From: Diphasiastrum complanatum | Taxonomy: Eukaryota > Streptophyta > Lycopodiopsida > Lycopodiales > Lycopodiaceae | Reading direction: 5' to 3' | Assembly: GCA_029204225.1 (NCBI GenBank) | Contig: CM055093.1 | Span: 25,870,274-25,934,273 of the forward strand | Length of the DNA stretch: 64,000 nt | In this document: piece after piece, positions 1 through 11,786 of the stretch | Layout of the letters: the number at the start of each line of letters is the position of its first letter | How positions within the stretch are numbered: position 1 is the first letter of the stretch | Notes under the pieces: model-generated | Database searches by the model: none | The model's input: the letters and a program-made list of their open reading frames with translations, nothing else | Told to the model about the DNA's origin: nothing | Made by a program: the position numbers and the translations under genes

Positions 1-162
1 TGAATTTGCCCCCGTTTTGATCAACTTTCATTCAAAATTTGCCCCAAGAGAGAGGTGTGTGTGATAGTTTCCCTCCACTTATAAAATCAGCTGATCGGAC
101 TTGGAGTAGAGTTCTTCGGACAAAAAGCCTTTCCAACACTTTGCTTTCCATCTGCTAGGATT

Positions 163-327
163 ATGGCTCGATCCAACTTGTTGCCAATCTTTGAAGAGGA
201 TCCTAGTCTTTCCCCTTTGAGGAAAACCTCAACTGATACTGGATATCACCCATGCTCAGTGAGTTTCAGTTCCGAAGGTGGCCGTCCCAAAATGAAGATC
301 AACTGCTCCATAGAAGATCTCCCCTGA
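163..327 (+). CDS. small ORF, 54 codons, unidentified
   Basis: An ATG at 163 opens a 54-residue frame that starts MARSNLLPIFEEDPS and ends at a TGA at 325-327. A TATAAAA string lies at about 80-86, roughly 80 bases upstream, a spacing compatible with a core promoter. I recognise no domain. The start of a spliced gene and a chance frame in retroelement DNA are both possible. The rest of positions 1-660 shows no other gene-like signal. Confidence 0.2.
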   Translation: MARSNLLPIFEEDPSLSPLRKTSTDTGYHPCSVSFSSEGGRPKMKINCSIEDLP

Positions 328-759
328 AATTGCCCTTTCCAACTTTTGACTTTCTACTTGCGTCTAGTGGGCGTTGTCGCAAATGAAACTAACCCAAGAA
401 ACAGGCTAGCCATCTATCCTTTGCAAACATTGAGTCATTTCGTTGCCGTTCATGTGCGAGTACTTGAACTGCAAATCCGCCCCACAGATTCTGTAGTCCT
501 CTTTGTTTGATGGTATCAGCCTTCAAAATAAAGGTTCCTTCTCGAGCCATCAGGTCCTTGTATCACAAGCAATCACGCAAACCAGGCAAAGCATGAGTAC
601 TAAGACTCACCACGAATACATACAAGTAAGACACTCAGACAAGTTTACTAACAAGTAACAAAGACAAGGTCCCCCTTTGAGATGGTCCTGCCAACGGACC
701 TTTGCCTGGCCGCGCCGATACAAATCGATCACAGAATCAGCCCACATAGGACCCCTCCA

Positions 760-1545
760 ACTATCCGTGCTTTCACCATTAAGCAGCACATTGCCTCAAT
801 CACGCCCCACCACTTTTTGGTCGATAGCCCTTATAGCTAAACGATCGGCAACTATCCTTGAATATACCACCCTCGTGGATGCACCCGTGCTTTCACCGTT
901 AGGCAGCACATTGCCTCAGTAATGCCCCCACCAAATCTAGTCGATAGCCCTTATAGCTAAATGATCGGTAGCATACCCCCCAATCGTGGACGCACCCGTG
1001 CTTTCACTGTTAGGCAGCACATTGCCTCAGTAACGCCCCCACCAAATTTGGTCGATAGCCCTTATAGCTAAACGAATGGCAGCTATCCTTAGATATACCA
1101 CCCCCGTGGACGCACCCGTGCTTTCACCATTAGGCAGCACATTGTCTCAGTAACGCCCCCACCAAATTTAGTCGATAGCCCTTATAGCTAAATGATCGAC
1201 AGCATACCACCCAAATCGTGGACACACTCCTGCTTTCACCATTAGGCAGCACATTGCCTTAGTAACGCCCCCACCAAATTTGGTCGATAGCCCTTATAGC
1301 TGAACGAACGGTGGCTATTGCGAATATGTCACCCCGCACACCACAAGGCACAGACCGTGCTTACACCAACCTAATGGCAACACATTGCCTCATCTGTCCT
1401 ACGTGCAGAAGGCACCAGGCCCGAACCACAGAAACTGACCGTGCTTACACCTCAAGGGCAGCACTTTGACTCATCAAGCCCCCGTCCTGTCAACCACCCC
1501 GACCGTGGACGCACCCATGCTCACACTGTGGGCAGCACCTTCTAC
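760..1545. repeat. tandem array of ~111-120 bp units
   Basis: The core GTGCTTTCACCATTAGGCAG recurs with small changes at about 767, 887, 998, 1118 and 1230, with more diverged forms near 1357, 1438 and 1513. Each unit also carries a GTCGATAGCCCTTATAGCTA block and a CGTGGACGCACCCGTG block. Successive spacings are about 120, 111, 120 and 112 bp. Two unit types therefore alternate, giving a higher-order period near 231 bp. The array lies next to the primer-binding-site side of the putative LTR at 1629-2240, so it may be internal DNA of a non-autonomous LTR element. Confidence 0.85.
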
Positions 1546-1614
1546 AATAGTTGTCTTGATGAACCCCAAATCGTGGCTATTTCCGTGAGATCCGCATAAC
1601 TGACCGACCAGTCG

Positions 1615-1626
1615 GCTCTGATACCA
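1615..1626 (-). other. tRNA-iMet-type primer binding site
   Basis: On the minus strand the sequence reads TGGTATCAGAGC, complementary to the 3' end of plant initiator-Met tRNA. This is the usual primer site of plant LTR retrotransposons. It lies two bases from the putative LTR that starts at 1629, as expected for a minus-strand element. Confidence 0.6.
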
Positions 1627-1628
1627 CA

Positions 1629-2240
1629 TGTAGCGCAGGCATCTCAAAGGGAGCCGAGATCCACGACTTAGCTTCTCAACCTTCAACTCTTGCCATCCAA
1701 CCCACTTGACATACAAGCAGCCAACTCGCCAATAATGATCAGACTTAACCAACTTGAAGTTCCGAAAACCAACATTGAGATCCTACCTGGCGCCATGCTA
1801 GATCGGCGGTCCCGATGTGGGTGACATTCGCCCTGAGTCGCAACCCGCACTCCCCTATAGTATTGGTGTGATTCGGCAACTGCCCCCTCATACCAAGCAC
1901 TCTACCCAAGCTAGTAAAGCACATTTTTCTCTCTCTAGAATTTTCTCTTTCTAGAAAGTCATTTTCTCTCTCTAGATTTTATTGATCCCCAGGCTTCCTT
2001 TAATCATGCCTAGATCGTGTGAGGTGATTGCACATCGATCTGAGCTCTTTGGACTCCGCTAGAACCGATCAAAGATTTTCAGCCATAGGAACTTGGTGCT
2101 GGCTGGATTCTGGTCACAGTGGCGCCGGGAGCGGCGCCGGCGCCCTTGGCGCCCGGAGCGGCAGGGGCGCTGCTGGCGCCGGGGACATAGCTAGAGCCAG
2201 TGGCGCCGGAAGTAAAGCTTGTAAAGGTAGCTTTACAACA
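1629..2240 (-). mobile_element. putative 5' LTR of an unidentified LTR element
   Basis: The segment starts TGTAGCG and ends ACAACA, so it has TG...CA termini, and a primer-binding site abuts its left end. Homology to the second copy of the duplication begins immediately to its right at 2241, so it looks like an insertion boundary. Inside are several TTTTCTCTCTCTAGA-like repeats (1920-1980) and the GGCGCC cluster (2121-2207). No partner LTR lies in the window, and the internal region would run leftwards off the edge. The family is unknown. Confidence 0.45.
2121..2207. repeat. GGCGCC-rich GC island in the putative LTR
   Basis: Six GGCGCC palindromes occur in 87 bases (2121, 2133, 2139, 2148, 2175, 2202), in a stretch far more GC-rich than its AT-rich surroundings. 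On either strand it could read as a Gly/Ala-rich peptide, but no long coding frame supports that. Confidence 0.85.
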
Positions 2241-4331
2241 TGATAGCTCCTTCATAAAATCCTACTCCCTACCTATCTACTATGAAACTCTTTTCGTTGA
2301 AACTATGTGATACCTTATTTAAAAAATGTGACTCCTTGTCTGGAAGAAATGATATGACTAATGAAAAAGGTGACTCCATATCTACTACTCATGTGATAAT
2401 CCCCGCCTAATCCCATGCTAAACAAGAACAATGTGACGGTATTTGTGCTTCGAATTATCACACATAATCTCACCATTCATGAACAAGTATTGTGCCTATA
2501 TATATAAGCATTACACATGGGAGATGCAATTTGCTACAAAGTATGGAGTTTTGAATGTTAGATCATGCATAGAATGCATGGGCCCTTCTTTTTTTAAGCT
2601 TTTGCTTTTTGGGCCTTGTCGATCATGCATTGTTTGCATGCACCCTTTTTGAGAATTTTTGAATGGCAAATAATGCATGTTAGTTGGGCCCTCAACAAAG
2701 GTTCCAGCCTTGAAAGTTTAGACAATCACCAAAAAATATCCTTCAACATTGACTTCTTTTTAAACTCCATTGATCAGCCTAAACACATAGTATTAATGCC
2801 TTTGCAAGTCAAGACCAAAAATTAACAAAAGTCCTTCAGGTGAGGTAAATCCCTATTGTGATGTCTTTATGCCCATAGTTGGACAGGTGATCTCAAAGGC
2901 ATAAAGCACTCTCATGGCAAGGCTTTACCTTATACTTAACAAGGCTTAAATCACGTGAACTTGTCAATTAATCATTTGCTTATGCTTGTATCTTCTGCCT
3001 CAAGGGAACATTATATGCACTTATCCATCTGAACTAAAAATTTATTTAAAGAAACACACATCAATCACATAAACGTAATATATGGTAAGGATTAGAAACT
3101 TCAGCAACAATGGTGTTTTCCTGATGAGAAAAAGAAATGTCGCAAAACATCCTACTCTTCTAGGAGCAACTAGAAACAGAAACCCAGCTCGACTCCTGAA
3201 GAAACCCACATATCATCCCTACCCCAATATTCAGATTTGTTGAATTCTACGGATATGTGAAGACTTGATGCTTATGTGATATTGATAAGCAAACTCAAAT
3301 TTGATGAGATGCGCATGAATGCATGCAGATTTTAGCTGTTTTGAACTCGAATCTACACCAACATACAAAATTTGAAAGCATCGGCATCGGATCGCTAACT
3401 TGCTTGCCAGAATTCCTAGTTCTCAATTCTCTACTAAACTCTTGCTTGCTCTCATATATCATCTAGATTCTAGTCGCCGTCCCAAGGTATAGAGCTAATA
3501 AAGGCCCTTTCCAAAGCTAAAAATAAAAAAAAAATTATGTGCTAAAAAATAAAACACCATTCATGCATAGTAAAACACCACATTCTCATGTCTTTGCTTT
3601 TTTGGCCTTATGTATGTGCATTGTTTGCACAAGTTCATAAGAACTTTTTAATGGGAACAAATGCATGTTAGTTTAGCCCTCAACCAAGGTTGAGACCTTG
3701 AAAGTTTAGGTTGTCACCATAGAGTATCCTTTAATGTTGACTTTTTTCCAGAGTCCATCGACTGACCTCACCACATAGTATTGCTTTTGCAAGGCAATGC
3801 CAAAAATCTCATTCCTTGCTTGAAGAAAAGACATTCCCTATTGCTAAATGCAACTCCCTACTTTGAGGACAAGCAACCCCCTATTTACTAAGCATGACTC
3901 CATGCCATCAAGAAATGTGATTATTGATCTACTAAATGCAACTCCCATGATGAAAATGTTAAATAGAAAGAACTCCTTATTTGTTAGTCATGTGATAACT
4001 TACTACTAATTGTGCGACTCCCATGTTGAATAAATATGACTTCCATTGGTTGTCTTGTAGGATAAATATGATGTGGAGCATTGAGCTACTAAGGAACAAA
4101 ATTATCTTTACAAGAGAGTGTAAACATCTCCATCTCCATTGTCCATGAGTGTGGGAGCATAAAGTTACCATTCCATATGCTTATGATATTTAATAGCCTC
4201 ACTACTTTAGAGTTGTCTTTGTTTTCTCTTCTTCTCTGAAGGACCCTAGTGACCCGTATGGAAGGTTGTAGAGATGAATTGTACGGATTGTACGAGGAGG
4301 TCGTACGAAAATGAAGAATTACCACACCCAG

Positions 4332-4580
4332 TCAAATGTTTAAAGTTGAAAGATTCTTTCTGCGACCCTTGCCCCGATTGATTGCAGCCAATGTAATATG
4401 GTATGCTTGGAGCATTTCGAATATATATGAAGCAAATATGGATAAATAATTGTAATAAAAAAGATCATGTTCAAAACTGTATTCAAAAGGATCAAGAATA
4501 ATCTCGTTACTAGGTGGATTCATGTAAGCTTTATATGGAGCATCAACAATCAACAAATTATTGTTTGGGTTGCAAAGGTC
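4332..4580 (-). pseudogene. unidentified conserved ORF fragment
   Basis: The minus-strand frame contains DAPYKAYMNPPSNEIILDPF. The same peptide appears at 43776-44010 (minus, in the paralogous block) and at about 27340-27470 on the plus strand. Three copies in two orientations suggest a transposon-borne coding fragment. I do not recognise the family. The frame closes at 4332 and no splice signals are clear. Confidence 0.35.
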
Positions 4581-5139
4581 ATTGTATGGCTTGAAAAAGT
4601 ATGAGCTTGTGGTTTACTAGACATTCTATACTTTGTCTCATTATAGAATTTTGTTTGATCCCAAACAATATTAAAGCTATGTTATTGTTTTCCAACTCCA
4701 ATGGCATCAAAAATTTGTATTTTTTACAAGAGAACTCTCTCTCGCTCTCTCAGGCATGTGTGAGTGTGTTTATGTATGCACGTTCATGTATACAACATAG
4801 AAGAATTGTCATCTTGGATTGATTTATGCGAAAAATCCAAAGACCATGGGAATATTGATAGAACGCGGTGACGTCGATCACATAGGGGCCAGGCTTTTCC
4901 ATCGGAATTGGAGAAGCTCCCAGATCAATGCAACATTCCTTGGCTACATGAAGTTGTGAATGATGCTTGTGCGAGTGAAAAACAAATATCAAATTAGGAG
5001 TGGGATCTTGCGCACAGATGTAGTTGGCATGTTTGTCTTTAAACTCAAATTCGTCATATTTATTCTTTATATAATAATTGCTTTGGCATTGTAACACATT
5101 ATTCAAAAATATGTTATTTGATATATGTAATTTTCAATA

Positions 5140-5510
5140 TGGCAGTATAGGCGACATACCACTCTCTTTGGTCTAGTGGACAACACTTTCACTTTGAATG
5201 CATCGACAAAAAAAGAACGACATTCAATTGTGGGGTGATGACAAGGTTTCATCAAGCCAATCACATTAGTGCAAGGGATACCAATTTGGTTAAAAGTGAC
5301 CTTGACTACATTGGAACCATACAAGATATATTGGAAGTCAACTATAGATCTTTCAAGATCTTTTTGTTCGATGTTAAATGGTTTCAAATTACATGTCGAG
5401 GGCCACATGCAACTGCACGATTGGATTCAAATGGACTATATGCTCTTGATTCAACAAAGATCCTTTCATCTTCCAATGAGACTTTGGTCTTACCAATTCA
5501 TTGTGAATAG
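5140..5510 (+). pseudogene. CACTA transposase remnant, DUF4216 domain (copy 1)
   Basis: The frame reads DYIGTIQDILEVNYRSFKIF followed by FDVKWF and a DSNGLYALDSTKI segment. This matches the DUF4216 pattern of TNP2-type En/Spm (CACTA) transposase proteins, which usually goes Y-G-x-L-x-x-I-x-x-L-x-Y then V-L-F-x-C-x-W. A 2-bp insertion relative to the copy at 37.9 kb (CTCTCTTTGG against CTCTTTGG) breaks the frame upstream, and the 3' part also shifts frame. A GTAACAAT donor-like site follows at 5511. Only this domain survives here. DUF4218 and the catalytic region are absent, so it is non-functional. Confidence 0.65.
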
Positions 5511-5641
5511 GTAACAATCGTTGGTACTTTTAATTATAAATCAATTGTTGAGCACACTAGATTCATTCTCCAACTCACTTGTATAGTTTGTATGTACACG
5601 GAGGCTTGCAATTGGGGACACTCCCCTCAAAATGGGCATAA

Positions 5642-6161
5642 TAGCCAAACCCTCGCTATAAGAAAACCATTCCTCAGGTTTTATAGTCTACAGATTCATT
5701 ACAGCGTAGCCACGATAGTAAGTCATGAAGACGTTTAATCGTCACTCTAATGTCGCTCGAACGTCACGCTTTATGTTCGTTGCCTGGTGAATTTCCGGAA
5801 TCGTCACCAAACCGTCGCTGTAAAAAGACCATTCCTCAGGTTTTACAGTCTACTAATTAATTACAGCGTCACCTGGCGACAATTCAGACAATGAGACTTT
5901 GGTGTCGCACAGTTTTATCGTCGCACGGCGACATTACTTAAAGTGTCACTATTGTGTCGTTTGTTCAGATATTTTTTTCTATGCGGAACGTCACGCGGTG
6001 ACAGACAGTTCCTTCTGTCGCCAAACGACAAAAAGCTCGCTGATTCGTCGCAAAATTAAATGTTGCAGAGTGTCGAATATGTTAAGTCGCACAGTGATGA
6101 TTAAGCTATCACAAAGCGACGTTCAGTTGCGTCAGTTCAGAGTGCATTCGTGCCCCAAATG
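5642..6161. repeat. GTCGC/GCGAC-rich array (copy 1a)
   Basis: A CpG-rich stretch in AT-rich DNA, dense in GTCGC and its complement GCGAC. It contains two units of a ~162 bp repeat with the core CCAAACCGTCGCTGTAAAAA and a TTTTACAGTCTACTAATTAA block (about 5645 and 5807). Related arrays lie at 7826-8301 and 45695-46463. Short palindromic motifs repeated in both orientations are typical of subterminal regions of CACTA or Mutator-like DNA transposons, but no terminal inverted repeat was found. Confidence 0.7.
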
Positions 6162-6239
6162 ATTTCTTCATCTAATATCTTTATGTATGCATTGTAGCAT
6201 AATAGATGTAAGAAAACCTCTAAAATTATGGACATTATA

Positions 6240-6740
6240 AAATTAAGCTACCATTTATAGCCAAGTTTAAGGTGATTTCCTCTTTTGAACATTTGAATAT
6301 GCTTAGGACTAGGGGTGAAGGCTATAAGGATTGGGAACTTCAGGCAACATCTTTAAGGGGATTAAAACTCCCTATCTTGAAGCTTTACGTGATGTAAACA
6401 CCAACATGACATTCATTATTTTTTTGAAGGTAGTTTCATTATTGTAAAATCAATAAAAGAAAGGAGGTGCCTTAAAGAACACAATATTGTGTGCCTGCTT
6501 TGATTCGTTTTCATTTTACAATTTTTTACACGCACATTCCGCATATGCACCCTCCGAGATGCGAAAGGTGCATGTAATTTTTTTTACATGTCCTTCCTTG
6601 CATAAAGTGCATGTAAAATAAAATAATTTGACAAAAAAAATAGAAAAAAAAGTAGAAAAAATTTTCATGCTTGAAGGTCACCTCCTCGGATGTTCCGCCA
6701 TGGGAAGGGCCTTCGGCCAAGGACTAATGTCACAAGAAAA
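6240..6740. repeat. dispersed repeat, also at 20250-20740
   Basis: About 490 bases from TACCATTTATAGCCAAGTT to GGCCTTCGGCC match 20250-20740 in direct orientation with scattered differences. It contains a TGCATGTAA-rich segment and an inverted CCTCGG/CCGAGG pair, clearer in the second copy. No open frame is shared over its whole length. It lies within the ~1.8 kb segment of copy 1 that is missing from copy 2 of the duplication, so it is probably part of an insertion. Confidence 0.7.
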
Positions 6741-7260
6741 ATATGACATGTTTCTAGATAGGAAAAAAAGTGGTCTTTCATATGCAACTAGGAAAGTGAA
6801 AACTAGGAAAAGTGCAACAGTTTCCTACTTTGACAATCTAGGAAAATCAACATTTTAGATTCCTAGACATGAAATATTTTTCCTATAAAAGAAACACAAA
6901 CCACAAAATCACAATTTCCTATATAGAAAACATAATAGGAAAATATGACATGTTTCTAGATAGGAAAAAAACAGATCTTTCCCAGTGAAATCTAGGAAAA
7001 GTGCAACAGTTTCCTACTTTGACAATCTTGGAAAAGCAATGTCTAGATTCCTAGACAAGAACTTCTTGTTCCTACATAAGAAACAAGAAACCAGAAAATC
7101 AGATTTTTCTATATAGAAAATCAGACTTTCCTATATAGAAAACTTAATAGGAAATATCTAACCAAAAAATCAGACTTTCCTGTATAGAAAACTTAATAGA
7201 AAATATTTATCCTATATAGAAAACACACAGCACAAAGCCCACACGCTTGTCTAGTTAGGA
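6741..7260. repeat. 202-bp tandem duplication with TTTCCTATATAGAAAA repeats
   Basis: ATATGACATGTTTCTAGATA starts at both 6741 and 6943, giving two ~202 bp units. These run into shorter repeats built from TTTCCTATATAGAAAA, a near-palindrome, interleaved with AACTTAATAGGAAAT (6910-7220). The pattern resembles a subterminal repeat zone of a DNA transposon. No gene is visible here or in 7261-7805, which is AT-rich and featureless by eye. Confidence 0.75.
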
Positions 7261-7825
7261 AAATTATATCCTATGTATAAAAAATATCAAAGATACAAAA
7301 CAAATATATATAATTAGAGAACCAAGATTCAACCTCTATTGAATACTAAACTCCAACTTGTGCCTAAAAAATAGCTACATTTTAAACAGAAACCAACACA
7401 ACTAGGTCATTACAACCTTTCAGAAAGCATTCAATATAATTACATTGTATTGCAAAAAATATGCCCGATTAAATTGAACATCTCTAAACAAAAGCCCTTT
7501 GTTAAAGTCAACTTTCTATCGCACACTATCTCTGATCAATGTCAGATTCGTCTTGCAAAAACATGTCTTCATGAAAAAAATTTATAAAAACAAAGAACGT
7601 CTACTCACATACGTGGACGTCTTTTAACAGTAGCTGTCTGTATTTCTGCAACATGACCTTTTTTTCTTTTAGAAGATAATTCACAATACTTAATCTCACA
7701 TTATCTGAGCTACGATTGCTCGTATGGGTATTACAAACTAGATTGCTTGACAACTTAATTGATGAATAGTAGTTGCCAAGATTTTTATAAAGCTCATTTT
7801 TATATAGAACAATTTACTGGCGAAA

Positions 7826-8301
7826 ACACTGATTCTTATATATTTTGCATTATGTGTCGCCTAGCGATGTTTAGCATTGTCTGTTGCCTGGCGACATTCA
7901 GGAATCATCGCCAAACCGTCGCTATAAGGAAACCATTCCTTGGGTTTTACAGTCTGCATATTAATTACAGCGTTGCCGCGATAGTAAGTCATGAAGACAT
8001 TTAATCGTCGCTCGAACGTCACTCTTTATGTCTGTCGGCTGGCGAATTTCTGGAATCGTCGCCAAACCGTCGTTGTAAAAAGACCATTTCTCAAGTTTTA
8101 CAGTCTATTAATTAATTACAAGGAGATAGTTAAGAGTCGCTTTGATGTCGTTGAATCGTCGCACAGTTTTATCGTCCCACGGCGACATTACTTAAAGTGT
8201 CACTATTGCGTCGTTTGTTCAGATATTTTTTTCTATGCGGAACGTCGCGCGGTGACAGACAGTTCCTTCTGTCACCGAATGACAAAAAAGCGTCGCTGAT
8301 T
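7826..8301. repeat. GTCGC/GCGAC-rich array (copy 1b)
   Basis: Second array of the type at 5642-6161. The CCAAACCGTCG core occurs at about 7911 and 8062 (period ~151). CGTCGCACAG, GGCGACATTACTTAAAGTGT and a TGCGGAACGTCGCGCGGTGA segment follow. Its right end merges into the block shared with 46465-49123. Confidence 0.7.
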
Positions 8302-8639
8302 GAGATTCTCCTGTAAGACAAACTGGAGACCGGAGTTGCCCAAGAACTGATCGTGAATGAGCTTGACTTTAAAACATCATCAGTTGGCTGGATAGAGGAG
8401 AATCGTTAACCAGTTTGGCCTCTGAACTTTGAAGTCATTCTCTGTTATCTTGTCGAATGTACTTTTCCTACATCCTGCGGTACATATTAGAAGCATCTTC
8501 ACTTCTACTGCTTTGATTTCTACCGTTGCTACTACATAATGTTGAGAATAACCTCTTACTGTCCTCGATTCGTCATGGACATGAATCTGTAAAACTATTT
8601 ACAGCCTTGTTGTTATCACATAAGTCACTCTTTCAAGTA

Positions 8640-8932
8640 AAAGGTCAAGACAATTTTCAGCCAGGAGACATGTCAGAGATCTGATTGAGACTACAGTTGG
8701 TGGGAAGGTAACACTTCGAATCTGCGCAACAAACAAAATTCAAAATGTAAGTACAAAAGCTCTACCATGTTCATACACAAATCCATCGAAGCTGGAGCAA
8801 CCTGGACCGCCATTGAGCCGGAGTACAAGTGGATCAGAGACTGGGTCATTTTGCGAAGTCACAAAATAGTAGTAGAGGCTCCAACCATGCTCTTCATTCA
8901 TAGTAACGTACCTGCCATGTGCATTACTTGCG
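8640..8932 (-). pseudogene. serine carboxypeptidase-like (S10) exon remnant, copy 1
   Basis: The exon at 8932-8766 reads [20 protein letters not shown] and continues to [25 protein letters not shown] is the signature block near the oxyanion hole of plant serine carboxypeptidase-like proteins (family S10, vacuolar or secreted peptidases and acyltransferases). The exon has a consensus AG acceptor (AAACAG) and a GT donor in the phase typical after VYEHG. The next exon candidate, entered at 8721 after GTTGCGCAG, keeps phase and contains LPTNCSLN, then stops. The residue before LNGG is Arg (CGG), where the family and copy 2 have Trp. The catalytic Ser exon (GESYAG) and the His and Asp exons are absent, so this is a fragment. 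Confidence 0.75.
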
Positions 8933-10810
8933 CTGTTTAATTTCTCAGTGGGGCATCAAAGAGTACTCTACTTTCAAACACATGTTAAAATTTATAAGCG
9001 GATTGTGGGAATTGTGGGAGGTTCATAGCATAGCGTCAGTCTCTTGTCTTGGTCAGACTAACTGCTGGTGTCCCTACATATAGACATCCAGTTTATTGAT
9101 TGAGATTGTTTCATATTTGATAATGGCATCAACAACTACTTTTACTGATGCGTTCAAGAAGAATTGCACAATGCATGACTTTAAAAACTAGCAGTTCAAT
9201 CCCTTAGTCAGATTGTTGCTTGCAATATGATATTATGAAGATTGAAATGCAGAGAGACTTGCGGTACTGAGACGATAAAAAGTTAAAGTTTCATTTATTA
9301 TAAGGGAGATAGCTCCAACATTTATAGATGCACTCAAAAGACAGGAAGATGAAAATTGCATCATGAAAGACATTGCAGTTTCCGCTGCGAAACATATAGA
9401 TTTCCTCGCCATCGGTCAAACTCGAATTCTCATTATAATAATAGAGAAAATCCAGAATCCAGAAATTGGCTTCATACTGGATTGAGAGAACATGAAAGTA
9501 CACGTCATTGTATTGACGGAACAAGCTTCTAACAGCAAATTAATACTTGATCTAACGAACCATACAGAAACAAACATGGTCTCAATTCCAACTCTCACAG
9601 ATCCAACTTCAAAATCACAGCGAATTAATAGTCGATTTATCAAATTTATATATTACAAAAACAAAAGGATGCAAAAACATGGTCTCAATTCAATTCTTAC
9701 AGATTGAACTAAAAAAAGACCGCAATCGACCATGACTTACACATATAAACAAAAGGATGCAAAAAATTTATCTCAATTCCAAGTCTCACAGATTGGACTC
9801 AAAATATACAAAAACTCTACCGTAAAACAGGTATCTATCAGATTGTGAATTTGGACTACAAACCCGGCATAATGAAATGATGCAAATTTTTCGGAAAATC
9901 CTGGCAATGAGGCAACCTGAGCTCCTTGCGCATATATTTAAGTATCTTGAGCATTTGGCAGATCAGACCACTATAACGCAGCATACATTTCTGAAAGGAC
10001 GTGCAAATGCGCAAGTTGTATTAAAATGTCTGAATACAAAATATAACTCAACACAAAGCATAATGATTCACATACATGTTGCTAATCGGAGGACTCACTA
10101 GAGCCTATATGAATCTCAAGCACTATTTGAATTCTATCAGAAATCAATAATGTATATGAATTGTTGGGAGCCGTACGGCTACTTCAGTAGAGAATTTTTT
10201 ACAATTCATGAAACTTTACAGAAAGCAGAATCACACACGATTTGCTTGGAGACCTAGGCCCTAGATCAGCTTTCACCTACAGCTGTTCAACAGAGAATAT
10301 AAATTTCATGCTATATTTTAACTAAACAGAAATACATACGATTAATTCAGAGGCCTTCAACAGATCAAAAGACTTTCATGCAAAACATACGATTTGCTGG
10401 GAGCTATGCAGATGTTTAGCAGAGAATGTAGAAATTTCATGCAAATCATACTAACTGAGCCAAAATCAGAATTACAAAATAGCATGCTCAAAGGCCCACA
10501 GCCGTTCATCAGATAGCATAAGAATTCTAATGAAGTACTGCGCACACAGTCCTTACATGATAGAACTTATCTGCAATACTGATAGTCTATATTTATTGTC
10601 ATTTCATCATTCTTCCAGTCTGTGAATGAGAAAGACTGATTGCAAGGTTTGCAATGGGGAGAGGGACTCTGGGGAGTTACTACAAGCTCTTTTTAAGACT
10701 ATTACTCATAATAGGGTTCATATGCTAATCTAAAAAAGTCGTCAAAATTTAATCATACTAGTTTTTTAAAAAATTGTGTCGGTTTCATGCCTATACAAGT
10801 TTTTCCGTGC

Positions 10811-10811
<1 letters not shown>
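8933..10811. other. duplicated non-coding DNA, no gene recognised
   Basis: Shared almost base for base with 47089-48933 in the second copy. The short open frames differ between the copies or lack domain signatures, and I see no continuation of the carboxypeptidase gene. The stretch contains a CAGATTG/CAACAGATCA-rich segment and a short CATGATGCAAATTTTTCGG ORF (74 codons at 9877) of unknown status. Confidence 0.5.

Positions 10812-10853
<42 letters not shown>
10812..10853. repeat. (GA)n microsatellite with G9 tail
   Basis: About 21 GA units followed by AAAA and a run of nine G. The paralogous locus at 48934-48978 has a longer tract and a run of about 13 G. Confidence 0.95.
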
Positions 10854-10859
<6 letters not shown>

Positions 10860-10995
10860 GGGGGGGTATAGGTTCTAAAAAAAGTTGTGCTTTCTCACTC
10901 ATAAGAATCAAATTCGAGTTACCTCGAGTGATACAAATGAAAATTGAGCAATCACAAGTGTAGGGGCAAATCCATCACAAAGGCCAGACCGAATG

Positions 10996-11739
10996 TACAT
11001 GCATTCAATCACTTCCAACTCTCACTCACACGTGTGGGAAGCGTTCCAAAAATAATCTAAGTAAAAACAAGTTGCTCTCCTCAGGTAGAGAGAGAAAATC
11101 ATCATGAGCTCTCGGGTAGACAAAGAAAGCTAGAAAACCAATTACTCACAAAATCCACTCAATCTCAAAATCAATTAGATCCAAATGAGAAGTACAATGA
11201 TACTAGTAGATACACGAGCTACCACTATGCCTAACTATGATTGGACCACACTTTTGCCACCTCTTAGTCGTATTGGACCATTTTCAAGCAAACCTCAAAT
11301 TCTATTGGACCCCTCAAGGTTACACATCTAAATCCTATTGGACCTCTTAAATTTCATCAAACAAAAGTATTACACTTGTCTACACTCTAATTGACAAGAG
11401 TTCAGCCTCTTACTCTATTTTGGCTAAATAGTGACATTACTGTGGAAATGGGTAATTTGCCATGTATGCCAAATTTGGTCCTATCAACATCCTACACCTA
11501 GATGCTTGATATAAAAAACATAAGACCCCTATATCTAGCATAGATAATCTTTTTCAATTCTTCACACTCTACACATGCATACACTGTCACATACCTTGTC
11601 TAAACTCCATTTAGGGTGTTCTGGGCCTCACAAGGATATTAGTTACTTTCGGGTCAAGTCCAGTATGACGTGGCATAACTAACAACTTGTTCACTGGTGT
11701 ACCGTGTATCCAAGACTAGGAGTATACTGTATCCTATGT
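10996..11739 (-). mobile_element. LTR scar: copia LTR fragment plus gypsy LTR fragment
   Basis: 10996-11576 matches the inner part of the copia LTRs at 32954-33687 and 51300-52032, but the PBS-side end is missing. 11577-11739 matches the gypsy LTR starts at 33688-33878 and 52033-52224. The junction (TTCACA then CTCTA) is identical at all three loci. Compared with the second duplication copy, both sides have been deleted: 49124-51429 on the left and 52206-56040 on the right. Confidence 0.8.
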
Positions 11740-11786
11740 CCTTTTAAAGAAATTATAATTTCTAATAAAAGTTACTTGAAAATATG

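Noticed and set aside
510-522. TGGTATCAGCC as a second primer-binding site
   Set aside because: It matches only the first nine bases of the iMet site and has no LTR end (CA) or LTR partner beside it.
4750-5106. 118-codon minus-strand ORF
   Set aside because: It lies opposite the CACTA DUF4216 upstream region, has no domain signature, and is broken differently in the paralogue at 44.2-44.5 kb.
5103-5408. 101-codon minus-strand ORF (also 37953-38225 and 44565-44837)
   Set aside because: It is the exact antisense shadow of the DUF4216 frame in all three copies; the plus-strand frame carries the recognisable motifs.
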